64,000 nucleotides of DNA from Euglena gracilis (taxonomy: Eukaryota > Euglenida > Euglenophyceae > Euglenales), in assembly GCA_039621445.1 (NCBI GenBank), contig CP154956.1, positions 54,664,251-54,728,250 on the forward strand. The letters run 5' to 3'. The translations under genes and the position numbers were made by a program. This document shows, piece after piece, positions 56,164 to 64,000 of this stretch. The notes below the pieces were generated by a model. The model did no database searches. It had not been told where the DNA came from and saw only the letters and a list, made by a program, of their open reading frames with translations. Position 1 is the stretch's first letter, and each line of letters starts with the position of its first letter.

Positions 56164-57110
56164 AAAAATCTAGACACCTCGGGCTCCGCTCACAAGGTCT
56201 TTGTGCTTCGCCCTCGGTGTCCCTTCCTCCCTTGTCGGTTTTCCTCGAGGGAGTACGAAAATGGTGGCAGAAAAATTCCCCTCCCCTTCAACCTGCCACC
56301 TGATGGAAGATGGTATGACCTGGACGAGTCCCCCAAACTTGCCCACCCACCCAAAACACGGAGCAAATTTTGACCTGAAACAGGCGGCGAAAACTCTGCT
56401 GGATAACGAGAAAATTGGTTCGTTGAAATAGGTGGGGAATTCAGATATCCAGCATTTATTGCCATGGTTTCCAATTCCAAAACCGGAAGGGGAAATTACA
56501 AAACGGAGAATTACCAACGACCGGAGAGGGTTAAACCGACATTTCACGGCGAAACTTTTAAGCTGGATCATATCCAACACATTTTTTCAGTTCTTGAAAA
56601 AGGCCATTGGACAGATAAAATAGATCTCAACGCTTACCATTTCCACATCCCAGTAAGCAAAGCCCTAAGGCCGTTTTTAAGACACCAAGTGGGAGCAGAC
56701 GTGGGAGACACCTCGGGCTCCGCACTTTGCGACTGTGAGGACATGCCTTGCTCGCCGGCGTGGCTGCTCGGACTCTGGGCAAAGCGCAAAGACCTTGTGC
56801 ATAAAACAAACTTTGTCCTCAAAAGCCCTCGGTCAGAAAATGGGGCCAGGGGGGCAGAGGGGGGGGGCCACCCCAGGGGCAAGAAGTCGCAGCGCCAAAT
56901 CGGAGCAGCATCGTCAGCCAACTCCGCCGAGGCGGAAAAAAAGCGGGACCCCCTAACCAAACGCACCAAGACCCCGGTACCCCTTCCTCCCTTGTCGGTT
57001 TTCCTCGAGGGAGTACGAGACATCTTGGGCTCCGCACTTTGTCCCTTCGAGGCCTTGTTTTTCGCTGAAATTAGGGGGGCCGGGGCATTTTCCAAGGCAC
57101 CTTGGGCACC
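56164..57110. repeat. Short interspersed modules with GACACCTCGGGCTCCGC and CTCGAGGGAGTACGAG ends
   Basis: GACACCTCGGGCTCCGC occurs at about 56172 and 56707, and in changed form at 57006, 57826 and 58702. CCTCGAGGGAGTACGA occurs near 56244 and 57005, with related copies near 57345 and 58636. Between them lie CTTCCTCCCTTGTCGGTTTT (two copies) and CATGCCTTGCTCGCCGGCG (two copies). They interrupt the reverse transcriptase remnant, so they inserted or duplicated after it. Confidence 0.6.
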
Positions 57111-57560
57111 AAGTCGCTGACAACGGGCTGCAAAAAGCCTCCACCCCCCTCCACTGGCCAATCTCACAAACTTCTTCTTCCAATTGACAAGTTATTTGAA
57201 GTTCCTTTCTTCTGGGTGTCGAAGGGCAAATTAGGAATCAGCCAACTCCGGCGAAAAAAGGCACTAAGCGGGACCTCCGAACCCAACGCACCAAGAACAG
57301 TCCGAGCAACTCCGCCGGCGAGCAAGGCGTGGCGTGGCCCCCGCCTCGAGGGAGTACGAGCTCCAGGCTGGCTGCTTTGGGCAGAATGCGATGCCGTAAA
57401 TTTTCATGGGATTAATAAAACATTTGGCAAGCTGTGGAGAAAAAGTGGCTCACAGGTATTCATTTACCTGGACGACATCTGCAAATGGCCCCCCACCAAA
57501 AAAAAATTCAAAACCATCTCAACGCAATGGTCATTGTATTCAAAATCAATGTGAAAAAGT
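56420..57560 (+). pseudogene. Degraded DIRS-like reverse transcriptase fragment
   Basis: A frame with WFPIPKPEGEITKRRITNDR and RRGLNRHF, then DKIDLNAYHFHIPVSKALR in another frame, matches fingers and motif A of a reverse transcriptase. After a roughly 700-bp interruption by short repeats, FIYLDDICKW carries the YLDD catalytic motif (57465-57476). Frameshifts and insertions make it non-functional. Similarity is nearest to DIRS/YR-type elements by motif spacing (inference). Confidence 0.7.
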
Positions 57561-58890
57561 CAAACCTGCAGCCCACCCAGGTTGTTTTCAACTCAATTTC
57601 AAAAAAGAAAAATCACAAGTGCCCCCCAAAAAGAATATAAAAAGGAGCTGGGAATTTTTTTTAAAAAAGGATTACACGAGCAAGGGACAGCTGGCCGCCA
57701 TTTAGGACAAATAGGATCCCTGCCCTTTTCAAGGGCTTTCACAGACTGTCTGTGTCAATTTTGGGTCAAAAACCCAACGGCCTTCTGGGATTCAAAACAC
57801 TGCATCTCCGTAGAAAAAAGACACTTCGGGCTCCGCACTTCCCCCAAGTGAGGTCATACCTAGTTTGCGGGCACTTGGTGTTTTTGCGGGTTCTTGGGGC
57901 CCCACCCTTGGCCCTGAAAGGTGATGCGATTGAGAAAGGGTGGGGATGGTGTATTTGGCCTTTTCTGCCCCTTCCATGTCCTTTCGCGCCTTGGTCTTTG
58001 TTCCAGAAACCGTTGTAGCTGAAGATGCCATCGTGGCCGGTTTGTGCCATTACGGCCTTTGTTTCTGCCATGGCATGTGCGGTTTTGGATTCCATAGCCG
58101 CGCTTGTGGAATGCTGCCCCCCCCCCCATGGCTGCCGCCGGCTCCGCAAGCCGGAGTGGCCTGCAGGCTGTTGCCTCTGCCCTTTGCTGGGTCTTCGGGC
58201 CACTGTCTGCCTGGTTCTGTTGCAGTCATTTGGGGGGTCTGAATTTTGGAAATTTCTTTTAGGGAAGGAGCATCCACGGTTTGCCACAGTCGACCCGCGC
58301 CGTTAGGTTGTCCAGCTGCTTCTTCTGCCCCCTCTTTAAGGTCTCCCAGTTGTACTCGTCTTGGGGAGTGCTTCTTTCATTAAAATCCTCCAAAATATAT
58401 TTAGCATCTTCTGATTTAAGGACCGTCTCTCGTGTCACTTTCCGGATAAATCGACTCGATTGACTATCTTCTTCGTCATCCAATGGACAAGGTGTTTGCA
58501 GCTACTGTCTTCTTCGTGCCGAAGGGGAAATTTGGGATCAGTCAACCCTGGCGACTAAGCTGGATCTCCTAACCTAACGTTGCAGAAACCCTTCCAAGCA
58601 GCACCGCGGCGAGAAAGGCATGACGTCGGCTGTCCTCGAGGGAGTGCGAGACCCACTAACCGAGCGCAGCAAGCACACGGCACAGCCAGCAAGAAGGGAC
58701 ACCTCGGGCTCCGCACTTTGCCCTTGTGAGGACATGCCTTGCTCGCCGGCGGTGTTGTTTGGATTGTTTTGGTGCGTTGGGTTCGGAGGTCCCGCTTAGT
58801 GCCTTTTTAGCCGGAGTTGGCTGATTCTGAATTTGTCCTTCGACACCCAGAAGAATGGAACGTCAAATACCTTATCAATTGGAAGAAGTA
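57160..58890. mobile_element. Element remnant bounded by ~150-bp inverted repeats
   Basis: The left arm (57160-57325: CCAATTGACAAGTTATTTGA, GGGTGTCGAAGGGC, GGCACTAAGCGGGACCTCC, CGCCGGCGAGCAAGG) is the reverse complement of the right arm (58735-58890). A third copy of the outer part lies in direct orientation at 59412-59480. Inverted terminal repeats fit DIRS-like elements. The interior holds minus-strand gag-like frames. Confidence 0.65.
57766..58483 (-). pseudogene. Minus-strand retroelement ORF remnant, copy 1
   Basis: Overlapping minus-strand frames read MDDEEDSQSSRFIRKVTRET, then YNWETLKRGQKKQLDNLTAR, then a Gly/Gln/Arg-rich part with QPAGHSG. A matching but diverged set is found at 58913-59300. 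No enzymatic motif is present. A gag-like or nucleic-acid-binding ORF of a retroelement is likely from context. Confidence 0.45.
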
Positions 58891-58912
58891 GAAGTCAATC
58901 AATAAATTCAAA

Positions 58913-59310
58913 TTATCCAGAAAAAGACGCTAGTGCAGAACCTCTAAGCAGAAATTGCGGAAGTTTCTGAAAAATTTCAATGAAAGATGCACTTTCCAAG
59001 ACGAACAAGACGAACAAGCTTTGGTGTACATTGTGATGTTGAACGTTGTCCCCCATGGCCCTGGTTACAATGGCCGTAGTGGCCTGCTGGCTGTTGCTTC
59101 TGCCCCTTGCGGGGTCTTCTGACCACTGTCTGCCAGGGTCCGTGGCCGTCACTTTTGGGGGGGGGTTCTTTTAGGGAAATTTCATTTGGGGAAGGGGCAG
59201 CCATGGTTCGCCGCAGTCGACCCGCGCCGTCAGGTTGTCCAGCTGCTTCTGCTTCTGCTGATCCAGCTTGAAGTTCACCAGCGCTGTTCGACTTGGAAAT
59301 TTGCATCTCT
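58913..59310 (-). pseudogene. Minus-strand retroelement ORF remnant, copy 2
   Basis: Minus-strand frames contain QLDNLTA-like residues near 59240 and TVVRRPRKGQKQQPAGHYGH, which parallels the copy at 57766-58483. It is disrupted by frameshifts. Confidence 0.45.
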
Positions 59311-59484
59311 CATTGAAATCTTTCAGATAATTCAACAGTTTCTGCTTTTAGGTTCTGCGGTAGCGTCTTTTTCTGGATAATTTGAATCGATTGATTGACT
59401 TGGTCTTATTCTTCTCCCAATTGATAAGGTATTTGAGGTTTCTTTCTTCTGGGTGTCGAAGAGCAAATTAAGAATCAGCAACCT

Positions 59485-59572
59485 CCGGCGGGGGACGTGG
59501 TGCTGTGCACAGCACAAGTCCCTGCTTGCTTGTGAGGGCGTGTCGCCCACACTGGCCTTCGCGCACACAACT
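59485..59572. repeat. Left inverted repeat of the DIRS-like element
   Basis: The first half (GTGGTGCTGTGCACAGCAC, CAAGTCCCTGCTTGC) is the reverse complement of 63430-63467. The second half (GAGGGCGTGTCGCCCACACT, GGCCTTCGCGC) is the reverse complement of about 63820-63850. Confidence 0.75.
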
Positions 59573-59933
59573 ACGCGAAATTGACTTTCGCCGACGAGTG
59601 ATACAACAGGGAAGAATCCTGAAAAAAGGCTAATTTCAAGGAAACTGAGCAAATCAGCTGCGTTCCCTGTTCTGCAAAAATACAAGTGTCTTTCAATTCT
59701 CATTTTTTTCACAGGCACAGGTTCAGCGGGCTTAAATCCCCGAAGTGCCCAGTAGTGTTCCCTATTCGCTCAAACACAACCCCCTTTTTAAACTTTCCTT
59801 TCTCCCAGGAGAACAGGCTCCAAAGACCCCAAAACCAGCAGCTGTGCTCCCCTCCCGTACCCTGTTTAACAGACCAGAAGTTTCAAGTCTGCAGAACCAA
59901 GAACCCAAGACACCCGAGCAGGAATTCAAGAAT

Positions 59934-60005
59934 TGAGAATTGCAAATTGAGAATTGCAAATTGAGAACTGCAAGTTGAGAATTTCAATTGAGAAATTGAA
60001 AATGG
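59934..60005. repeat. (AATTGAGAATTGCA)n short tandem repeat
   Basis: About four variants of AATTGAGAATTGCA with later units decayed. It lies upstream of the gag-like ORF. Confidence 0.8.
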
Positions 60006-60346
60006 AACAATTGATGCAAGAAATTCAGAATCTGAGGAGATGGCATAAGTGAAGGAGAAGGTTGGGGGCCCAGCAACAGGGACCCCTCCAGCCGGGGCAG
60101 CTGCAGAGGAGGATGTGGACATGGAAGAGGAGGGGTTTGAAGGAGAGCCTGCTGGCCATGCTGGCCAGTGGGCTGATGTGCTGATGTGCTGCCTGCTGCA
60201 GTACATAATCCCACACACAGGGATGCCATTTTATTTTCCAGCAGGTTGGTCTCCCCTACCCCTTTGGATTTATTAAAGAACTCTGCTGATGAACTAACAC
60301 ATTACACGGGAGACCCCCAAGCCCCCCCCCCCCACGTAGAAACAGA

Positions 60347-60721
60347 TTGAACCAGAACCTCCACGAGGCACAGAAAAAAGAAAAACACTGCATGCACCTA
60401 TTGGTGCATACAATTGAAACAGATGACTTGGAACATCTTAACCAAGCCACAGCTTGGTTGAGAAGCATATGGCAGGACCTGCAAGAAACCAGAAGACATT
60501 TGCTGGTGGGGAAAGATCACAGCACACTGGAACCAAGAGCAGACCTCACAACCACAAGACTGTTGTCAAAGGAGGAAGAACAGAAAATCAGACAACGACA
60601 GTCAAATCACAGTGGAAGAGGCAGATCACAGCACAGGGCAGCAACCCAGAACACCAGACCCAGAAGCATATCCAACTACAGGGGAAAAGGAAAAGGAAAA
60701 GGAAAAGGGGGAAAGAAATAG
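60347..60721 (+). CDS. Gag-like ORF of the DIRS-like element
   Basis: An uninterrupted frame of about 124 codons. The N-terminal half is helical (LLVHTIETDDLEHLNQ, TAWLRSIWQDLQETRR). The C-terminal end is Arg/Gln/Gly-rich and closes RGKGKGKGKGGKK. A basic tail suits nucleic-acid binding by a gag-like protein. The first codon shown in frame is not a clear start, and an earlier frame (60049-60276) with DVDMEEEGFEGEPAG may belong to the same ORF before a break. Confidence 0.6.
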   Translation: MNQNLHEAQKKEKHCMHLLVHTIETDDLEHLNQATAWLRSIWQDLQETRRHLLVGKDHSTLEPRADLTTTRLLSKEEEQKIRQRQSNHSGRGRSQHRAATQNTRPRSISNYRGKGKGKGKGGKK

Positions 60722-60789
60722 CAGCTCTCAGGAGTGAAGGGGCCCTGGTGCAGCCCAGCCCACACCTGCACCAGGAGGAATTGTGCAAA

Positions 60790-61776
60790 CAGATGCAGAA
60801 CAGTGGGTCGCAGTTTCCAGAAAAATTCGACATTCCAAAACTTCTTCAGGAAAGCAACAGCAAACTGCCACCATGCACATGGCAGGTACCCAGGGAAAGA
60901 ATTCAGGAGTGGCAAAAACTGGGAACAGACAGTGTTTTACGGCAAGCCATCATCAAGGGCTTAAAAGCACCAATGACAGGAATCCCACCACTCAGACAAC
61001 ACACCAAAACAGCAAACAGCAGCAGCCACAGCAGCAGTGTTGGAAACCATAAACAAATACCTGGAAACAGCCATCAGAAAACTGACCACAGAGTAAATTG
61101 CAAAAAAAAAAAAACAGACAGTTGACCCCAACACAGACAAGGAAAAGAGAGACACAGGAAAAATGAGGCTGATAACAGATCTGAGGGACCTGAACAGTTA
61201 CAATCAAGTACCCAAACACAAAACAGAAACATGGAAAAGCAAAACTCCAGTTCAGTGGGTCATGGCATTGGACATCAAAAACTTCTTTCACCACCTTCAG
61301 ATCCACCCCAAGCTGCAGAGATGATGAGATTTCAAGTGGGGAACCAGGGTTTTCAGATCCAAGCACTGCCATTTGGGTGGGCCCTCAGCCCATGGTGGGC
61401 ACAGAAGCTGACCAAACCACTTCGAGCTTGGCTTAACGAACAACAAATTCCCCACTGTTGGTATGTGGACGACATCCCGATCCTAGGAGAAACAGCACAG
61501 TTGACAGCAGACAGAACAGCAACACTCATCAGGCAACTGACAGCGTGTGGAGTGAGACTGAACAGCAAGAAATCGATGCAACAGCCACAGCAACAGGTGG
61601 CCTATTTGGGCCACATCATCGATCTGTTACACAGAAAAATCAGACCACTAACTTGGAAAGTGGCATTGACACTGAAAGGCATCAAACACCAGATGAAAGG
61701 CAATACATTTCAACCAATAGCAGTGGCCAGCCTGGCAGGGAACCTCCCAGACACATGCCACAACAACACAGCCTAA
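60790..61776 (+). pseudogene. Reverse transcriptase of the DIRS-like element
   Basis: FPEKFDIPKLLQESNSKL and IQEWQKLGTDSVLRQAIIKG lead in, followed in another frame by MRLITDLRDLNSYNQVPKH and MALDIKNFFHHLQIHP (motif A Asp). A third frame gives QALPFGWALSPWWAQKL (motif B) and WYVDDIPILGE (YVDD at 61462-61473), then RLNSKKS and VAYLGHIID. Frame changes occur near 61125 and 61320. All catalytic aspartates remain, but the ORF is not translatable as one protein. Confidence 0.8.
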
Positions 61777-61794
61777 CAGGGGATCCCAGCACAG

Positions 61795-62280
61795 ATGATG
61801 AAGCAGGCAGCCAAAGGGGTCTCCAAGAATTACAGAACCCTAGTATTTTGGAACAAATTCAAGTGCTGGACAATGTCAACACAGAAGACACAGGACATCA
61901 TCCAACTGCTGCAACAGGCAGAGCATGCCCTGAGGAACCCAATCCCTCCCACACTCAGGCCCCAGAACAATTTGCAGTACACCATCACCTCAGATGCCAG
62001 TAACAAAGGATGGGGGGCAGTTCTCACACACAACAATCAGGAACTCAAGACATGTGCCGCACAGTGGGAAACAAAAGAAAGGAAAGTACACATCACCACC
62101 AAAGAAGCGCTGGCAAGCGCAAAGGCACTACAATTCCTCCTCCCACACATTCCAAACGGCTGCACACTGACAATTCAAACAGACGCTTCCAGCACAGCCT
62201 GGTGCTGGAAGAAAGGGTCAAAGATACCCACCAATTCTTCAACAACTGGGGGCACTGCACAACAAGAGCATTTACCCTAA
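61795..62280 (+). pseudogene. RNase H domain of the DIRS-like element
   Basis: ITSDASNKGWGAVL carries the first catalytic Asp, HITTKEALASAKALQFLL the Glu, and LTIQTDASSTAWCWKKGSK the second Asp. This SDAS/KEA/TDAS arrangement is typical of RNases H next to DIRS-type reverse transcriptases. Downstream frames (RADWLCRNPDPKNYALDINI, VDLFANYHNDKLKKYASR) match the usual C-terminal extension, again in shifted frames. Confidence 0.8.
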
Positions 62281-62835
62281 CCCCACACACATTGCTCGGC
62301 AAACCAACAAAAGGGCAGATTGGCTCTGCAGGAATCCCGACCCCAAAAATTATGCTCTGGACATTAACATTTTTCACAAGGTCCTGAAACTTTCCAATTT
62401 TACCCCCAGGTGGACCTGTTTGCCAATTACCACAACGACAAACTGAAAAAATATGCATCACGAAGGGTGGACCCCCACTCCCTGGGAATGCTTGGGACTT
62501 GAATTGGGGGTAATTCCAGAGCTGGGTCAACCCCCACTGGGATGTGATCCCCAGAACCCCGAGGCCAACAGGACCATGCTCTTTGCCTGGTTTGCCTGCC
62601 AGTGTGGAAAACACAACACTGGTGGAGGGTTCTGACTTCAATCCAGTTTGCCACCCCCCTCATCATCAGGGGAAAGCCAATTTTTCGAGACCCAGGGGGT
62701 GCTCCCCCCACCGTCTTGGGGAACCCTTTTCACTATTTGTCAAGGCTAAACAGCCTGACCCCCTAAGACATTCGTTAGGCATTAAGAACATTGGAATCTC
62801 AAAATGATTTGTCTTACAATGTTCGCTTGCAGTGA

Positions 62836-63400
62836 GTGGCCTTGGATGTGGTGACAAACGCAAAAAGTGCAATTTTGTTACGGCAGGGGAAAAGACGACT
62901 TTTACAAGCGTCAAAAAAGTACAGGTACCTTGTCACCTACCCCATCCAAACACTTTTGACCATGGCTTTCCACAATGACCCACCCAACCGCTTGTGTGAC
63001 AGACTCATTTTGCAGATTCGGTTGACCACGTTGATCAGAAGTGGGGATTGTGCCAACTTGGTGTGGGCAATTTTTGAGTACCGTGGCCAGTTTTTCGTTC
63101 GGTGCACCACAAAAACTGGTCTCCACGTGAGAAACGTTGGTGGCATACTTGTTTGAACACCGTTTCCACCCCACCTCTTTGTGTCTTGGCTCAGAACGAA
63201 TTTCCAAAAAAGTTTTACACATGTTAGAGTTGGGGGGGGTGGACACCAAAATTTTCAAAGTCCATTCTTTTAGGGCCACCACAGCCACCTTTTGGAGAAA
63301 GAGATCCCCAAGTACTTCATCCATGGGAGGCGGATGTGGACCACCCAAGCAACTTTGGACAAGTATTACTTGACCCTCCACAACACACAGAACGGGACAG
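62836..63400 (+). pseudogene. Tyrosine recombinase of the DIRS-like element
   Basis: The frame at 62836-63156 has RLTTLIRSGDCANLVW with the first catalytic Arg (63037-63039) and a KTG turn. The frame from 63137 has KVHSFRATTATF, giving the H-x-x-R pair (His 63263-63265, Arg 63272-63274). A third frame gives LDKYYL with the tyrosine nucleophile candidates (63364-63369). The R...HxxR...Y order is that of YR retrotransposon integrases. At least two frameshifts separate the motifs. Confidence 0.75.
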
Positions 63401-63414
63401 AGATTTTGCAGGGG

Positions 63415-63950
63415 GTAACTGACAAAGGCAGGCAAGCAGGGACTTGTGCTGTACACAGCACGACGTCCCCCCGTCCGGAAGCCGACGAAGGAAGGCGGAC
63501 GGGGGGGGGGGACGAGGGGTGCACAGCACAAGTCGCTGCTTTGAACGCCCTGCACATACTGAGACGTTTGTACGATACCCTCACCTGGTCACCGGGCAGC
63601 CTATCGGTGCCAAAAATGCCTCTCGGTGTACCATGTGCGGTGCATGGGCCATCACGCAGGGGTTGGGGACCCCCCACCTCAAGTATTCTGTGCCCTGTTT
63701 TCTGTGCCAGCATTCGGAGAGGAGGCCAGCACCCACACAGCATCCACCCCCCCCATCAAAGACCCCATGGGAGTTTGCACCGAGTCCCCCCCTCAACCAC
63801 CCAAAACAGTGATGACCGCGCGAAGGACAGTGCGGGCGACACGCCCTCACAGGCAAGCAGCGACTTGTGCTGTGCACTCCTCGTCCCCCCCCCCCGCCCC
63901 CCTTCCTTCGTCGGCTTCCGGGGGGGGAAGGCACTAAGCGGGACCTCTTT
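63415..63950. repeat. Right terminal region with nested inverted repeats
   Basis: 63470-63543 and 63860-63932 form an inverted repeat of about 70 bp containing AAGCAGCGACTTGTGCTGTG and CCTTCCTTCGTCGGCTTCCG. Each arm also matches the left end at 59.5 kb. The 63932 end carries GGCACTAAGCGGGACCTC, which recurs at 57261 and, inverted, near 58786. Confidence 0.7.
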
Positions 63951-64000
63951 AACCAGCAACAGGGACCCCTCCAGCCTGGGCAGCTGCAGAGGAGGATGTG

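Larger units (their letters stand above)
59412..63950 (+). mobile_element. DIRS-like tyrosine-recombinase retrotransposon (decayed)
   Basis: Order on the plus strand: left inverted repeat (about 59485-59572), gag-like ORF (60347-60721), reverse transcriptase (about 60790-61740), RNase H (about 61960-62220), C-terminal RT/RH extension (to about 62480), tyrosine recombinase (about 62836-63400), right inverted repeat region (63415-63950). The left repeat, with GTGCTGTGCACAGCAC and GAGGGCGTGTCGCCCACACT, is found inverted at 63428-63467 and 63820-63890. RT plus YR without integrase or protease is the hallmark of the DIRS order. Several frameshifts show it is dead. The last 45 bp of the window repeat the sequence at 60072-60116. 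Confidence 0.82.

Overview
This is nuclear DNA from an intron-rich eukaryote. Three long plus-strand genes are broken into exons of about 50-250 bp by introns that run from 57 bp to about 19 kb. Exons were found by protein-family motifs plus agreement of reading-frame phase across GT...AG (or GC...AG) borders. A kinesin motor and an EF-hand protein built like those common in flagellated protists point to a unicellular alga or protist. A chromerid/alveolate or another alga is only a guess, and no marker settles the lineage. Microsatellites, very long G and C runs and decayed retroelements fill the non-coding part.

Layout. (1) 1-3570: (CA)n tract and G/C-rich dispersed repeats, no supported gene. 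(2) 3571-29529, perhaps to 32662: EF-hand repeat protein gene. Its exons lie in two clusters separated by a ~19.0 kb intron (5975-24992). That intron carries a 66-bp satellite with a ~1.34-kb higher-order repeat (8.2-15.1 kb), an older diverged array of the same family (15.9-18.5 kb) and a CAG/CCA-rich ~0.94-kb tandem duplication (19.0-22.5 kb). (3) 31.6-32.1 kb: a fold-back element. (4) About 33.2-41.83 kb: an unrecognised helical, leucine/alanine-rich protein with a basic C-terminus. Its introns hold dispersed repeats, including a 1.5-kb segment with 15-bp inverted ends. (5) 42495-55338: a kinesin heavy-chain-like gene with an N-terminal motor, a coiled-coil stalk and a short tail. At least two motor-domain junctions cannot be explained well by GT-AG splicing; two segments are flanked by direct repeats. 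(6) 56.1-64.0 kb: nested remains of DIRS-like (tyrosine-recombinase) retrotransposons. The best element (about 59.4-63.95 kb) carries gag-like, reverse transcriptase, RNase H and tyrosine recombinase regions between inverted repeats, all disrupted by frameshifts.

The EF-hand and kinesin proteins would both suit a cytoskeletal or flagellar role, but nothing here shows that the three genes act together. No rRNA, tRNA, CRISPR array or bacterial-type operon was seen.
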